DNA from: Hygrocybe punicea
Taxonomy: Eukaryota > Basidiomycota > Agaricomycetes > Agaricales > Hygrophoraceae
Length of the DNA stretch: 64,000 bases
Assembly (NCBI GenBank): GCA_963556145.1
Contig: OY744462.1
Span: 1,550,001-1,614,000 of the forward strand
Direction: 5' to 3'
Made by a program: the position numbers and the translations under genes. Numbering within the stretch: the first letter of the stretch is position 1; each line of letters opens with the position of its first letter. Below are positions 45,112-56,284 of the stretch, piece after piece. The notes beneath the pieces were generated by a model. The model searched no databases and was not told where the DNA came from. It worked only from the letters and a program-made list of their open reading frames with translations.

Positions 45112-46943
45112 ATGCCAAAAACCAAGTATTGGAAAGAACACGGTTATGAACTTTGCATGCACATCTGCCCTGGTCGAAAATGCGATTCTCCCAAGACAAA
45201 ATGTCTTCTGTGGAAGAAGGAAGGCAACTCATGCCAACGACATGCTGGCTCTGCGAAGCAACATCCAAAATGCATTTCGTCTGGAATCTGTCTGCAATCG
45301 GTATGTCTTGGTCGCAACATACGTGAAAATTGGCAGGGTGTCCGCAATGCGACTGTCGCTGAACTTGATCTCCTTCCACCCGAAACGCCATCATCCGACT
45401 CCGAGATGGAAACATCATCTGACTGTGAAATGGAACCGCCCACCACGTTAAGCAACAATGAAGGCCGTATAACCACGTTAAGCAACAATGATGGCCGTGT
45501 TTTCAAAATTCTCTTTATCCTCGACCCGACCACACGTATTGCAAGCAAAGCCGCTGCCATTAACGATCTTGCATTCGTCACCACGACCATTTCCGACATT
45601 GAACTCGACACCATTTCCCATCTTGATGGTTACGTCCATATCATCAAGTCATATAAGAGTCGCTATTCAGCATGTATTCAAGAATGGGTAATGTCTATTG
45701 TTTAATTTGTGGATTGTTGATACTGAAACATATTTCACAACAAACAGGTTTATATCGGAATGCAACTACATCATGAGGATGGAGCCCAGCACTTCAATGT
45801 CAAATACATATTTTGGCCTGAGTTCCTTCATGCAATACTTCGCCATCAAGACAAAGGCGATACATGGCAAAAGTTCGCATCGGCAGATTGTGTATTTGGT
45901 GGTGTGGATATGGGAATGTCATACATGTAAGATTGACATCGCTTTAATTAATTCTGCTCCGTTTTCGCTGCATTATACTGATGTCTTGACAGCGGTAACC
46001 AATACGGATTGACACTGGAAAATGTGTCGATTTTCATGACTGGCATGGACGAACTCTGTTAAACGGTACACATCTGGCCGCCTCCAAAGCAGATGAACAT
46101 GGTCCATTCAAAATGGATACAAAATCAAAACTTGCTTCATGTCGCTTTGAACGTAACGCATACGATACGCCCCCAAGCAAAATTATTAAACGATGGCGAC
46201 CAATTCCCACCGAATATTGTCTTGAAACAGACACATAGTGACACCGGTCATCACATCCTATTACCTGGCGACACCAAGCGAAATTGGGAATACATGCACA
46301 ATAACTGTGAGGTTCCAGGTTCACGTTGGTTTGGGCAAACGTACATCGAACCACTGAGTAAGATGGGCGAATGGCGTGTGTTTCTAGTTGGTGGAAAGGT
46401 CGTGTATACGGTGCACACCCTGTACAACAAGGAAAGCAAGTCCTGGAAGTGGGATATCGTCTCAAGTTTCTATACCTTGGATGAGTTAAGGTGAGTGCCC
46501 TTCATTTTCACTTGTCATATCATATGCATGATTGTCTTAACTTTGTCAGAATATTTCAAATGCAGGGGACTCTATTGAAGACGGTGGCATGCAATCCAGA
46601 CAGGGGCGCCATTTCTATTCGAGAGCAAGGCAGAAACGAGTTCTTCGACTTTGTCCAAAAGACCTACGATGGGCTTTATGCGATAGAGTCCAATATGGTT
46701 GGTGGAAAACCATCGATGAGTGTTTTTTGCCGTATGGACATATCGCTCATTGTGGATTCCAAAACGGATACTGTGTCCTATTTCGTGAACGAGGTGGAAC
46801 GTTATCACACATGCAGCCTCTGGTCGAACATGAAGTCAGGTCCAAAATCCGTTCGAGCACCCATTGGGTCATTGGCAGACACTTTTGCAGGGGTTTTTTA
46901 TAAATGGTTGGTTGACATCAAAGGTCCATACTCATATTTATAA
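45112..46943 (+). pseudogene. Cluster gene 2: ATP-grasp-like protein with Cys-rich N-terminus
   Basis: ATG 45112 begins M-P-K-T-K-Y-W-K-E-H-G-Y with Cys residues (C-P-G-R-K-C, K-C-L-L-W). Introns follow at about 45689-45748, 45928-45991 and 46493-46550 (GT-AG). Downstream motifs are I-V-L-K-Q-T-H-S-D-T-G-H-H, G-E-W-R-V-F-L-V-G-G-K-V-V-Y-T-V-H-T and C-R-M-D-I-S-L-I...Y-F-V-N-E-V-E. Basic VLK, R-V-F and D...N-E motifs in this order suggest an ATP-grasp fold, which is an inference from motif pattern. One in-frame TAA (after D-E-L-C, about 46060) could come from CAA. It ends at TAA 46943 and converges with gene 3. Confidence 0.55.
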
Positions 46944-47031
46944 TATCATTTGTACAATCAATGGAACGGTTCGCTTTTATTCACAAGACAGACGTAAGAT
47001 ACAAAAATATAAATGATGCTAAGTGAAGCAA

Positions 47032-49077
47032 TCATTTCGGCACTCCCAAGACCATGACCCATTGCACATTGAGTGAAATGCTCTTCATCATGTCATCTAC
47101 ACGCTTGAATGTATTGATGGTATGTCCAACAACGACACAGGATCCTGCAGGGATATTGTGCAGGAAGATGGGTAGTTGCTGGAGCGATATGAGAGTGGAC
47201 GTGAAGTCCACTTTGACTTTGCGTGCATCATAGATGGGCACTGACAACACATACTTAAGATATCAATTTATATTAGACGACCGGATGCTTACCAATATCG
47301 TAAAATGATAGAGTGGCCTTATGATAAGATGGAGTAGGTTGACGAGTGAATGGACTAAGTTGTACATTTTTGGATGTCGATGCCTCTATGAAAATCGATT
47401 AGGAATTACAACTAAAAATGATTAATGCACAAACTGGGAGATGTATCCATTCCACTTGCTGTGGTCGTTGAGAAGGACACATAGTCCTTATACAGTTGGG
47501 CCCGAAATTCGGACTCGCGAATCACCATTCCAATAGCACCGACATATCGCTCCCATTCTCCTTGAAGTAGTGCACCCTGTATAACCTTGACCGGCTTTGT
47601 ATTGCCACCAATCTTGGGCTCATCGAGAAAGCAGGACTCCACTATGATGACCGATGTAAAGATCGTCAGCATTCCACCTCCGACTGCATGAAAGAAGTTG
47701 CGACCAAATGCACCAGTGGAGATATGGGCAGGGTTATCACGAGAGAGATTAGAGTACCTCCCAGATCTATCAAAGGTAATGGCGGAAACCAATAACCTAT
47801 ATTATATCAAATGAATTGACTGGATCCACTTCAAATTGTCGTTGAAACAATGTACTTTCTGTTGATCTTGTAGATGTCAGTGATAATATCACTGAACTGT
47901 GGGTTGCCATTTCCAATTGCACTGGACCAGGATACCATCGCTGCTGCCCTATATAGTTATGAGTAAATGACAAGGGTATCTGCAATGGCATACTTGATGT
48001 TGACACAGTCTTGGTAGGTGTCAACAAGTTGAGGATCCCTCGTGCCAATATCGGACTCATCAACGTTCGGAGATGGTAAGCTAGATTTACGACATCTACA
48101 TCAAACACCACGGTGTAATAAGATCCAACACACCTGGTGATCTGCGTCAGTGCATAGGTCAGATCTCCTTCATCGCCACTGGAGCCTTTATCATCGTCGG
48201 TATCATCGAGCATGATGGCCTTCGTGGACTTCGACTTCTTGGATGGAGTATTAGAAACGCTGTTACGATTAATGAATGAGAATATTCATATCGGCACGTA
48301 AAATACACACGAAATTGGCTTATCGGGGTTCTTCATCAAGGCTACTTTGCGACGATGCCTAAACAGTCAAACAATTTGTTTGAACAAATGAATATGTCTA
48401 TGATAACTGAACAACTCACTCAGAACCATAATCCTCTTCCTCTTCCTCTTCCTCCTCTTCCTCACCGTCTCGTGATTGATTAGATGCAGCTTTCAATTTC
48501 TTGGCGGGGGAAGGCGTTTTACTATGGATAACCTGTCAATGATGAGACAATACCTATGAAAAATATTTACACATTGTCGTCATTGTCGGTGACATTGGGA
48601 GATGACATTTGACGTTTCTTTCCACTGTAACAGATTGATATCATGGTGGATATATTTGATATTGAAACACTAACACGTCTTTAACGTTGCGAAACTTTAC
48701 GGAATGCCTAGGAGGATATTGATATTTGTTAACTCATATTGGATAACAATGATATGTGATTATAGATACCTTGTGAGCGTTGACGGTGCCATTACACTGC
48801 CAGTGCTTTGAATACTGATGGCATCATCATTAGCATCAGACAAAGCCACACTTTCCATTGGTCAAAAATAGATAATGATTAAAACGATGACACATACATA
48901 TCATCATCAGCCCAAGTCTTGATGACCTTCTTCTGCTTCTCGATTGTTGCAGAAGGCCGTCTTTAGTGCATGCAATAGAAAATTCAGTTATACCGAGTAA
49001 AATAGGGATGCATACATGGTGGCCTTGGATTTTGCTTTCGAGTTTGATTTCGTTGCGGTGGACTTCTTGGGAGGCAT
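47032..49077 (-). CDS. Cluster gene 3: uncharacterised intron-rich protein
   Basis: ATG 49077 begins M-P-P-K-K-S-T-A-T-K-S-N-S-K-S-K, a Lys/Ser-rich start split over many short exons (R-P-S-A-T-I-E-K-Q-K-K, S-P-A-K-K-L-K-A, an E-E-E-E-E run). A folded part follows: Y-Y-T-V-V-F-D-V-D-V-V-N-L-A-Y-H-L, F-H-A-V-G-G-G-M-L-T, Y-V-G-A-I-G-M-V-I-R-E-S-E and P-A-G-S-C-V-V-V-G-H-T-I-N. It ends N-V-Q-W-V-M-V-L-G-V-P-K-stop at 47032. The start suggests nuclear localisation. I recall similar endings in multicopy Agaricomycete proteins, without a known function. No disabling mutation was noticed, but exon borders are approximate. Confidence 0.55.
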
Positions 49078-49739
49078 TGGAGAGCGGTAAAACTTGATGG
49101 AATAGTGGATATCATCTCCACTCACGCTTTAAATCACTCAAAAACAATAAGCTATGAATTTAAGATGAATCGGTGAATCCAAAACTTCAACAATAACATC
49201 AGAGGATCCACCATTGGCACATGCTCATATACCAAACGAGGCTTCTTGGGCCATGTACTCCATGCAAAGCGCAAAGGTATGCATGAAAAATGGATGACTG
49301 TCCACATGATATTCGCCACAAGTTTATACTGGTAGATTTCATGAATTGTTGACAAATTCAATTAAAGTTAGGAATGGAGACTAAACAAAAAGGGGTATTC
49401 ATGAAACAAAAATGCATAATGCCAAATTAAGAAACATGGGGTATACTAACAGATATTGATGCATAATGGATAGGGGCTAATTTTAATGCTGTGCACACAT
49501 ATCCTGTGATGCAGAATTAATGCGGAAAAGCTGGAGTACATGCTTGACTATACCATATCCAAACCAGACAGCTGACAACCAACATTATGTGGTGCATTTG
49601 AAAGACATGGAAAGGATCTGTATTATGCAAAATGACGCAAACTTCAATATTCAAGAATGCAATACAAAAACAAAAGCAAAACGGATCCTGAAAGCTATCA
49701 TCACATGGACATCAAAAGCCAATATGGATATGATCGGTG

Positions 49740-50995
49740 ATGGCAGAAGATATAATCCATGAAGTGGACGAAATTGTGCCACGCAATATACATCTCACCA
49801 CTGCTTTGTACGTGATGGACGACTATTACAACTTCAAGGGTGCATGTTAGCAATATCCACCATATATATACTGGCTAGTATTTGACACCAAATTGACAGC
49901 TGAACATCTGCAGGAAATCATATCTGCACGCTTAGACGATGATGAAAGTCAGCTTGCGAAGGCCACAAACGTAAGTCATTGGATTTGAAAAGGTATATCA
50001 TATTGACCGCATTGCCAGATTTCAAATGTCAATATTGTGCATGTTGACTCTCCAAATTGCTGGAAGTTTACACTTCCAACCAATGATGAATCCAAACATC
50101 AAGAATTGGTATTAAGTTTGCAAGCGATTTTGGTGGTGAAAGATCTTCCACCCATAACAACCAGGTATATGCTAAATTCGTATCAATTCCTTGAATACCA
50201 TTCTGATGAATCACTGCAATAGTCAACCGGAATGCCGAACGCCCTTCATACGTCAAAGCATAGTCGTAACTGGCCTTGATACAACGGGCTTTCAATCCTA
50301 TATCGATAACCTTCGGATTCTGCACCAGAAACTGGCTCGTCAATTTCCTGACAAAGCAATGCAAGCTTTTACGCCTTCTACATACATGGATTACATGGCA
50401 CTTGCAATAGGAACCCGATATTTCACTGATCGCCGACACGACAACTCTTTCTCTCACATTCCATTCGAGCATGTCATCGATCCAAAAGGCCTATTAACCT
50501 CACTTGTGAATTCCCGCTACTTTCATGGCCAGGACAATTGCGTACTTTATTACAAGTTGAAGTCTGATAGAAATCGACATTGGTGAGTGACAATGAATTG
50601 GGATCACATCCCTACTGATGGAAATATTTATTAGCTTCATTCCAACAAACCCAACTTGCTTTAGAATCGGTGATATAGTGGAGGTTCAGTTTACAATATC
50701 GGCAGTTCCGGTAAAGAAGGATAAATTCAAGATGATTCTGAATCTACGGTCATTGGCACTGGTAGATAGTGACTTCACAGAGGTAACACTTTAATACATC
50801 AAGAATTAAACGAATACTGATGTATATTCTCAGGAAGCAACTATGATTCGCAACAAGACAGCTTTGCCTACACCAACTACACAGCCCAGAATAGCCATCA
50901 AACGGCATGTTGGGTATGTGGAAGAGGGTAATGATGCAGAGGGTGTTGTGGAAACAAGGCGACGCTTCTATAATATGAATATAGACCGATGCTAA
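49740..50995 (+). pseudogene. Cluster gene 4: uncharacterised protein with GDIVEVQ motif
   Basis: ATG 49740 starts M-A-E-D-I-I-H-E-V-D-E-I-V. The exons are separated by introns at about 49971-50018, 50165-50221, 50583-50636 and 50782-50834. They encode L-T-A-E-H-L-Q-E-I-I-S-A-R, N-C-W-K-F-T-L-P, A-L-A-I-G-T-R-Y-F, N-P-T-C-F-R-I-G-D-I-V-E-V-Q-F and M-I-L-N-L-R-S-L-A-L-V-D, ending TAA 50995. One in-frame TAG after F-K-G-A-C (about 49847) could derive from CAG. The R-I-G-D-I-V-E-V-Q...L-R-S-L-A-L motif recurs, as I remember it, in many Agaricomycete hypothetical proteins. Confidence 0.55.
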
Positions 50996-51035
50996 TGTAT
51001 AATATTGTATGTGTACTCAACCCGTTGATATGTTA

Positions 51036-51600
51036 CAGCTGTTTTGCTATCTGATGGCAGCAACTGCACCTTTTTGAATCAATTGAGAAATTTGGACTTG
51101 GTAGAATTTTGGGTGCTGTGTTTTGTATCTCATGAAATACTATTTGGATTAAGATGGTTATACAGGGAAATTTGTACTATGTCTTGAGGACTATCTACGC
51201 CTGTAATTACATTTGGACAATATTTAGGATATAGTGAGTTGTTGATGAAATAAAAGGTAGACCAGTACTTTTTGACGCCCAAAATGATACTGTCAAATTA
51301 TGACATCGAAAGGGCTCATATGAAGAAGACTGGAGGGAGAAGGTTGTTCATCTTTTCAAGGCCTAGAAGTACATATACCATATTCTTCTCTATTTTTGTC
51401 CTTTGAGCCATCATTGCATCTGTACTATGTTTGTCTGTCATTAGGCTCGAAATACAACCAGAATCATAAACTGTATAACCATCTTGATCCAAGCAGTATT
51501 TCATGAGATACAAAACACAGCACCCAAAATTCTACCAAGTCCAAATTTTTCAATTGATTCAAAAAGGTGCAGTTACTGCCATCAGATAGTAAAACGGCTG
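51036..51600. mobile_element. Mariner-like MITE, copy 2
   Basis: The ends CAGCTGTTTTGCTATCTGAT and ATCAGATAGTAAAACGGCTG are flanked by TA at 51034-51035 and 51601-51602. The 565-bp copy aligns with the left arm and loop of copy 1 (38863-39300) but has only about 125 bp of inverted ends. The inner part of the second arm is absent. It lies just downstream of cluster gene 4. Confidence 0.8.
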
Positions 51601-51602
51601 TA

Positions 51603-53100
51603 AACTATTGAAAGTTGTAAATCATGATGATACATGGAACCATTCTGAATACATCGGTTTACTATGAAATGTGTCTTCTATATACTGTAATTGAAATTTG
51701 GCTATTTATTCAGGCATCAAGCATTGATGACACATATGTGACATGTCCAGATATTGTATTCTTCAATCATTGTTAGACTGTGACTCTGCAATTTGAGGAT
51801 CCACAATATGCAAGAGGTGTGCCTTTTTGCTGAAAAGATGAGAATGAGCTATTGAAAATCCATTATCTACCTATAATCCAGATTTAATGTTTGCATATTC
51901 TCTTTGTATCACCACTGGATAGCTAACTATATCCAATGTTCAATGTGTACTGATCACATATGACAATAGTAACCTGAACATATTGACCGAACACATTGAC
52001 CGAACACACCGAACATGTCCAATATGGTCGGTTTGTGGTCCATGCAACTGAATTACAATTCATTGTACAAATTGAATCAAACTACCTTTACTTCACATAT
52101 GTGATGCATAACCTTTTGTTCAAAGACGTGTCATATTAACTGGACGAAATCTGCAGGTACAACAAGCATATTTACTCCTTTATATCTAAATTGATGACAA
52201 AATTCACTGCTGTACTGAGAAGCCTATGTTGCTATGTTCCTACATTGATACCATTGGATTGTATCTTGGCCCAACCTTCACTTCTTCCCATCCTGCCATA
52301 AATATGATGCTTTGCTATTTAATAATTGCTTTCCAATCATATTATTTTGTTCTGGCATGATTGGAGCTTCTTTTGAACTAATTATGTTCCTTGTCCTTGT
52401 GTCTGGATCTCAAATCATTATGCAGTTGACTGCATTTATTGTACTATTTTCGTGTCCTTTGATGAAACATCAACAAATGATACACCTCACCCTTATGAGC
52501 CCATTCAATGAATACATTGAAACAGCATCTGGGGTACCAATGTGTGAACTCCATAGTTTCTCAATGTTGATAGCTCTGCTTGCACTTTCTCTGCTTCAAT
52601 ATGGGATGTCAAATATGGCACATAATGTACATCCAACAACTGTCCAGACTTTTATTTCTGCTATTATTTGTGCAATTGCAATGCCCCGGATTCAGGTAGG
52701 GACATCTGCAAAACACTTTGTGCCGAAAAATGATGAACCCACCGGTTAAACCAGTGTTAAACCTGTTCCTTGTGATTCCAATGTACATAGCTGTTATATG
52801 TATCTGTAAACAAAGATATCATATCTGGTTCATTCAGTCTATATTGCACTGGCAATTCCTCAGAATACAGCAGGGATACTAGTTGGACAATACAGAACTC
52901 TCAGTACTGTTCAGACAGGTTTTCAACTCATCCATATATCATAATGTGCACATTACACTAACAAAGAATTCGATTATTGTCATGAAGTCGGCTTAGCAGT
53001 GGACTAACCTTTCCCAACTTGGCACCTTTGATCTGGTGACCTTATTGTTCTTGCTCATTTGAGACAACAAATTCTCACAGTTACAAAGTCAGCAGTCACA
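51603..53100. other. No supported gene
   Basis: AT-rich sequence. One 145-aa plus-strand frame (52312-52749) is hydrophobic, but it has no recognisable domain or splice context. A short CCGAACAC/ACCGAACATGTCC piece at 51985-52020 matches the palindrome array at 44.5 kb. Confidence 0.4.
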
Positions 53101-53109
53101 CGGTTTCAA

Positions 53110-53340
53110 ATTTATTCACAGGGCTTCAAAATTGTTCCCACAGTTTGCAACAATTGTTCCCACGGCTTGGCAAATTAGAGTGTGACCCTGAGTTGAAAAA
53201 TCTGCCGTATAGAATGATTCCCTTATAGGGAATCGTAATTTCGGGGCTCTATTTATACTGTTGGAGAACAATGGGGCACTGAGAACAATGGGAAAGTGAG
53301 AACAATGGGAGTGAGTCATCAGAACAATGGATGGCATCAA
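53110..53340. repeat. GAACAATGG repeats with inverted partners
   Basis: Five GAACAATGG motifs occur at 53267-53360, and the inverse ATTGTTCCCAC occurs twice at 53133-53162. This gives a loose inverted repeat. It is not coding. Confidence 0.55.
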
Positions 53341-53854
53341 AGAGGCTGTGAACAATGGCCTTCCTTGTCTTTATGTAAGCAAACTATCACAATCACTTTC
53401 TGATGCATCCTATCTTATCACTATCTTATCATCCTCTTGTCCACATCTTATCTAATCATTTCCCACTATCTAGCTGGGCCGCTTTTGATCAATACAAGTA
53501 AACAAGATTTGTAATCAGTCCATTACTTCTAATATAGGTAATAATGCTAGTTGTGCTTGTCTCCTTACATGTGTAATACAGAGAAATATATCATAAATAC
53601 TAATGAGTGGGGAATGTGCCTCTGTGCACTATACATGAATGGTTAAGTCTGGGAATTGCTAGTGAAGCCATGATAATTTATATGAAAGTAAGCATATATG
53701 CTATTTATGTCTGTTGACTAGCATGCATAATATGGAAATGCATAAAATGGGTACTAATGAGTGTAGGTGTGCATCCATAGTCTTGCACTTGAATATTTAA
53801 GTCCGTGGTCTGATGGTAAACCCATGACATTACACCCAAAACCGTTTGGGGTCA

Positions 53855-53950
53855 TGACAACTGATGTGCACTGATGTGCATTGATGGGCATTGATGTACT
53901 CTGATGTGCATTGGTGCGCATTGATGTGCACTGATGCACACTGGTATGAC
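53855..53950. repeat. 10-bp tandem repeat (ACTGATGTGC)
   Basis: About nine decamer units (ACTGATGTGC, ATTGATGTGC and variants) occur in a row. They give periodic His/Cys/Gln ORFs on the minus strand that are not genes. Confidence 0.85.
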
Positions 53951-54475
53951 AAGATCTTTATTGTCCAGTGATGCATGCCATACCAAACTGTTTTGAGGAA
54001 AATATAAGGGAACTGACTGGTTTTCGAAAAACTGGCGGTAGATGTTGGCTGCAGCAAGGTGCCATGATGTGCCAGTGATGGTCAGCATGTCAACCACAGG
54101 ATCAGATTTGAAAGCAACAGCAGGATGGTCACCATAGTATATAGTCAATGATGCACAGGATTTATTCGACAGAGTCCTTAGAAGTTCACCGAATGCAAAG
54201 CTCCAATGTTTCAGGGACACACTGGATTGACTCAAGTAGAAGCAGCAAAATTCCAACATCATCTCGCTAATGGATGCCAGCCTGGAAACCAAATGATGGA
54301 TGCTGTGCATGTTATTGAGGGCTCCTTCATCTGGAAACTGACACACAAAGTGGGTTATGGTAGTAATGAAGAGTGACTTTTGGAGCGCAGAAAGCTGAAG
54401 GAAGTTATGAGCCTGAAGGAAAAGGCTGCCCAACAAATATGTGTAAATCCCATGCCAACTCAAGTATAATGGCAA
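53951..54475 (-). pseudogene. Hypothetical protein fragment
   Basis: The minus frame encodes F-L-Q-L-S-A-L-Q-K-S-L-F-I-T, Y-Y-G-D-H-P-A-V-A-F-K-S-D-P-V-V-D-M-L and F-P-Q-N-S-L-V-W-H-A-S-L-D. It then runs into the decamer array, which forms an artificial C-terminus. Composition looks like coding sequence and no stop occurs in about 175 codons. No family was recognised. Confidence 0.35.
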
Positions 54476-54719
54476 TGTGAGAAAGTGGAGGCGTCAGGAT
54501 AGAAATGCAAGATACAAAAGCACTCTGTTAGAGAGTCCCTTGAAGATGAGCAGAAGGAGTTTGTTGGGGACCTCAAAGGGGCCACACTTCCAAGTCTGAG
54601 ACACCAGAACTGACATTGGAGACACTAAAACTGACAGCAGTAGCATTATATGGTTCAACAACCCAATCCAGGAAGTCATTGTCTACCATGGCCAACTTGT
54701 TGTGATGGCAACACTATGG

Positions 54720-56010
54720 CAGAAGCACTTGGTCTAGCAGGCAAACCTGAGTTCTTACTATTTTTATCGCAGATGTTGACTTCCATTATTTCAGCGAGTA
54801 TCCTCACCATTCTCCAGCTCACTGGAGCTGTCATCAGCATCTGCTATGATTATAAAATTGGTGTCAAGAATGCACCCAGGGACTTGGATAGGATAACTGA
54901 CCACCTTGTCAATCTGCACGATGTCCTAAAGGCATCAGGCATGTTTGTCAATGTCGTGACATTGATGAGTAGTCGTACTACACCCCTATCTCAACCTCTT
55001 TCATGGCTTCTCAAACATTCACATTCCAGTGGTGGAAGTTGACCACCAAACACAAAAAATTCACCAAAACAATCTCTCTTAACAATGAGCAATTCCCACA
55101 AGACATCACCATATCCAAGATCTTGCCCAGATTATCATCATCAGCCAATCTGGCAGGACACTCACCAACAACCTGAGCCTCTCATACCCAAAGGACCTTT
55201 CCTTATACATGATTGAAAGTGTAAATCCCAGGCAAGGAAAGAAAGCTACCAAAGTGATGTTCTCCCATCCTGAGAGCAAGAGAGATGTCAGTCTGCTGCC
55301 TGCCACTATCATTTTTGATCCACACTGCTGCTATCATTGTTGCTGCTGATGCTTGTATAGGAGGAGCTCTTACATTGTGTGGCAGCATTGGAGAAGGAGG
55401 CAGAAGATGAGAGAAAGAGGATGGAAGAGAGGTTCCTAAAAGTTGAGAAACAACTTGTGGAGTTGCAAAAGGAGAGAAACAGCAACCTACAAGTGCTGCT
55501 GCAGTGGCAAGCTATGAGCCTTGTCCTCCATGGTAAGTCACTTCAGCCTGCTTGTTTACCAATTCGTTACTCACAACAAGTAGTGCTCGGGGCATATACC
55601 TGGTGCTTTGTTTCAGACCAGCATAAGGCCGAACTTTCAAGACATGGTATCAATGGATGTATGTGTCTCACAGGTTCTCTACATTTAATGGTGCTTAGTC
55701 ATGTTATAGTCCAGGATCTCAACTATGCAAGCTGCAGACAGTCACCCAATGTTAGCGCACAACAAATATACTAGAGCATTGACCCATGCCTCCATGGGCT
55801 TGTCTCCCGCATCTTCAACCACAAGAACAAGATTTATGACCAGCAGAAAGCACTTGCTCACCAGCCGATACCTGATAATGTCATAGATGACTTCATTTCA
55901 TGCCTCAAGCAAGAGACTGACCCAGATATGAAGCGGAAGGATGTCTTTGATCATCTGAGAAGCGAGGCAAACTCACCAGAGAATATTGAATGCACACATG
56001 CTGGGGCTTA
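54720..56010 (+). pseudogene. Gene copy B: Helo-like STAND N-terminus followed by coiled coil
   Basis: The first exon encodes I-S-A-S-I-L-T-I-L-Q-L-T-G-A-V-I-S-I-C-Y-D-Y and K-N-A-P-R-D-L-D-R-I-T-D-H-L-V-N-L. This is the pattern of fungal Helo-like N-terminal domains of NLR/STAND proteins. It is followed by M-A-S-Q-T-F-T-F-Q-W-W-K-L-T-T-K, then S-H-P-E-S-K-R-D-V-S-L-L-P-A, a coiled coil (K-V-E-K-Q-L-V-E-L-Q-K-E-R-N) and H-G-L-V-S-R-I-F-N-H-K-N-K-I-Y-D...S-P-E-N-I-E. A short deletion near 55120 and stop codons break the frame. Copy A at 21.3-24.3 kb lacks the Helo-like part. No NACHT domain is visible. Confidence 0.5.
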
Positions 56011-56096
56011 ATAGGGATCCTGATATGTAGAAGTAGTCCTGATATCACCACCATCAGCACATTCTATTATACATGTTTCTCATCATCCACAACCTA

Positions 56097-56167
56097 AGTC
56101 CACATTTCTCAGTTGATTCAAGAAATTTCAATCAGTGCCATGCTTTCCATCAGATAACAAAACAGTT
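56097..56167. repeat. Fragment of the mariner-like MITE, copy 3
   Basis: CACATTTCTCAGTTGATTCA through CATCAGATAACAAAACAG matches the right terminal region of copies 1 and 2. No left end was found, so this is a solitary end. Confidence 0.6.
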
Positions 56168-56284
56168 AGTTTCTCAACGACTGGATATCAGCAATATTTT
56201 TGATGGTCAAAAATCTTCATCCCAGTGGGGTGACCTGAAACCTCTGACACCACTTAAAGTGCAGATTCGTATCATATTCACGAA

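Noticed and set aside
52312..52749. 145-aa hydrophobic ORF that could be a membrane protein
   Set aside because: It is AT-rich, codon use looks random, no splice signals or homologous copy are visible in the window, and hydrophobicity is expected from T-rich codons.
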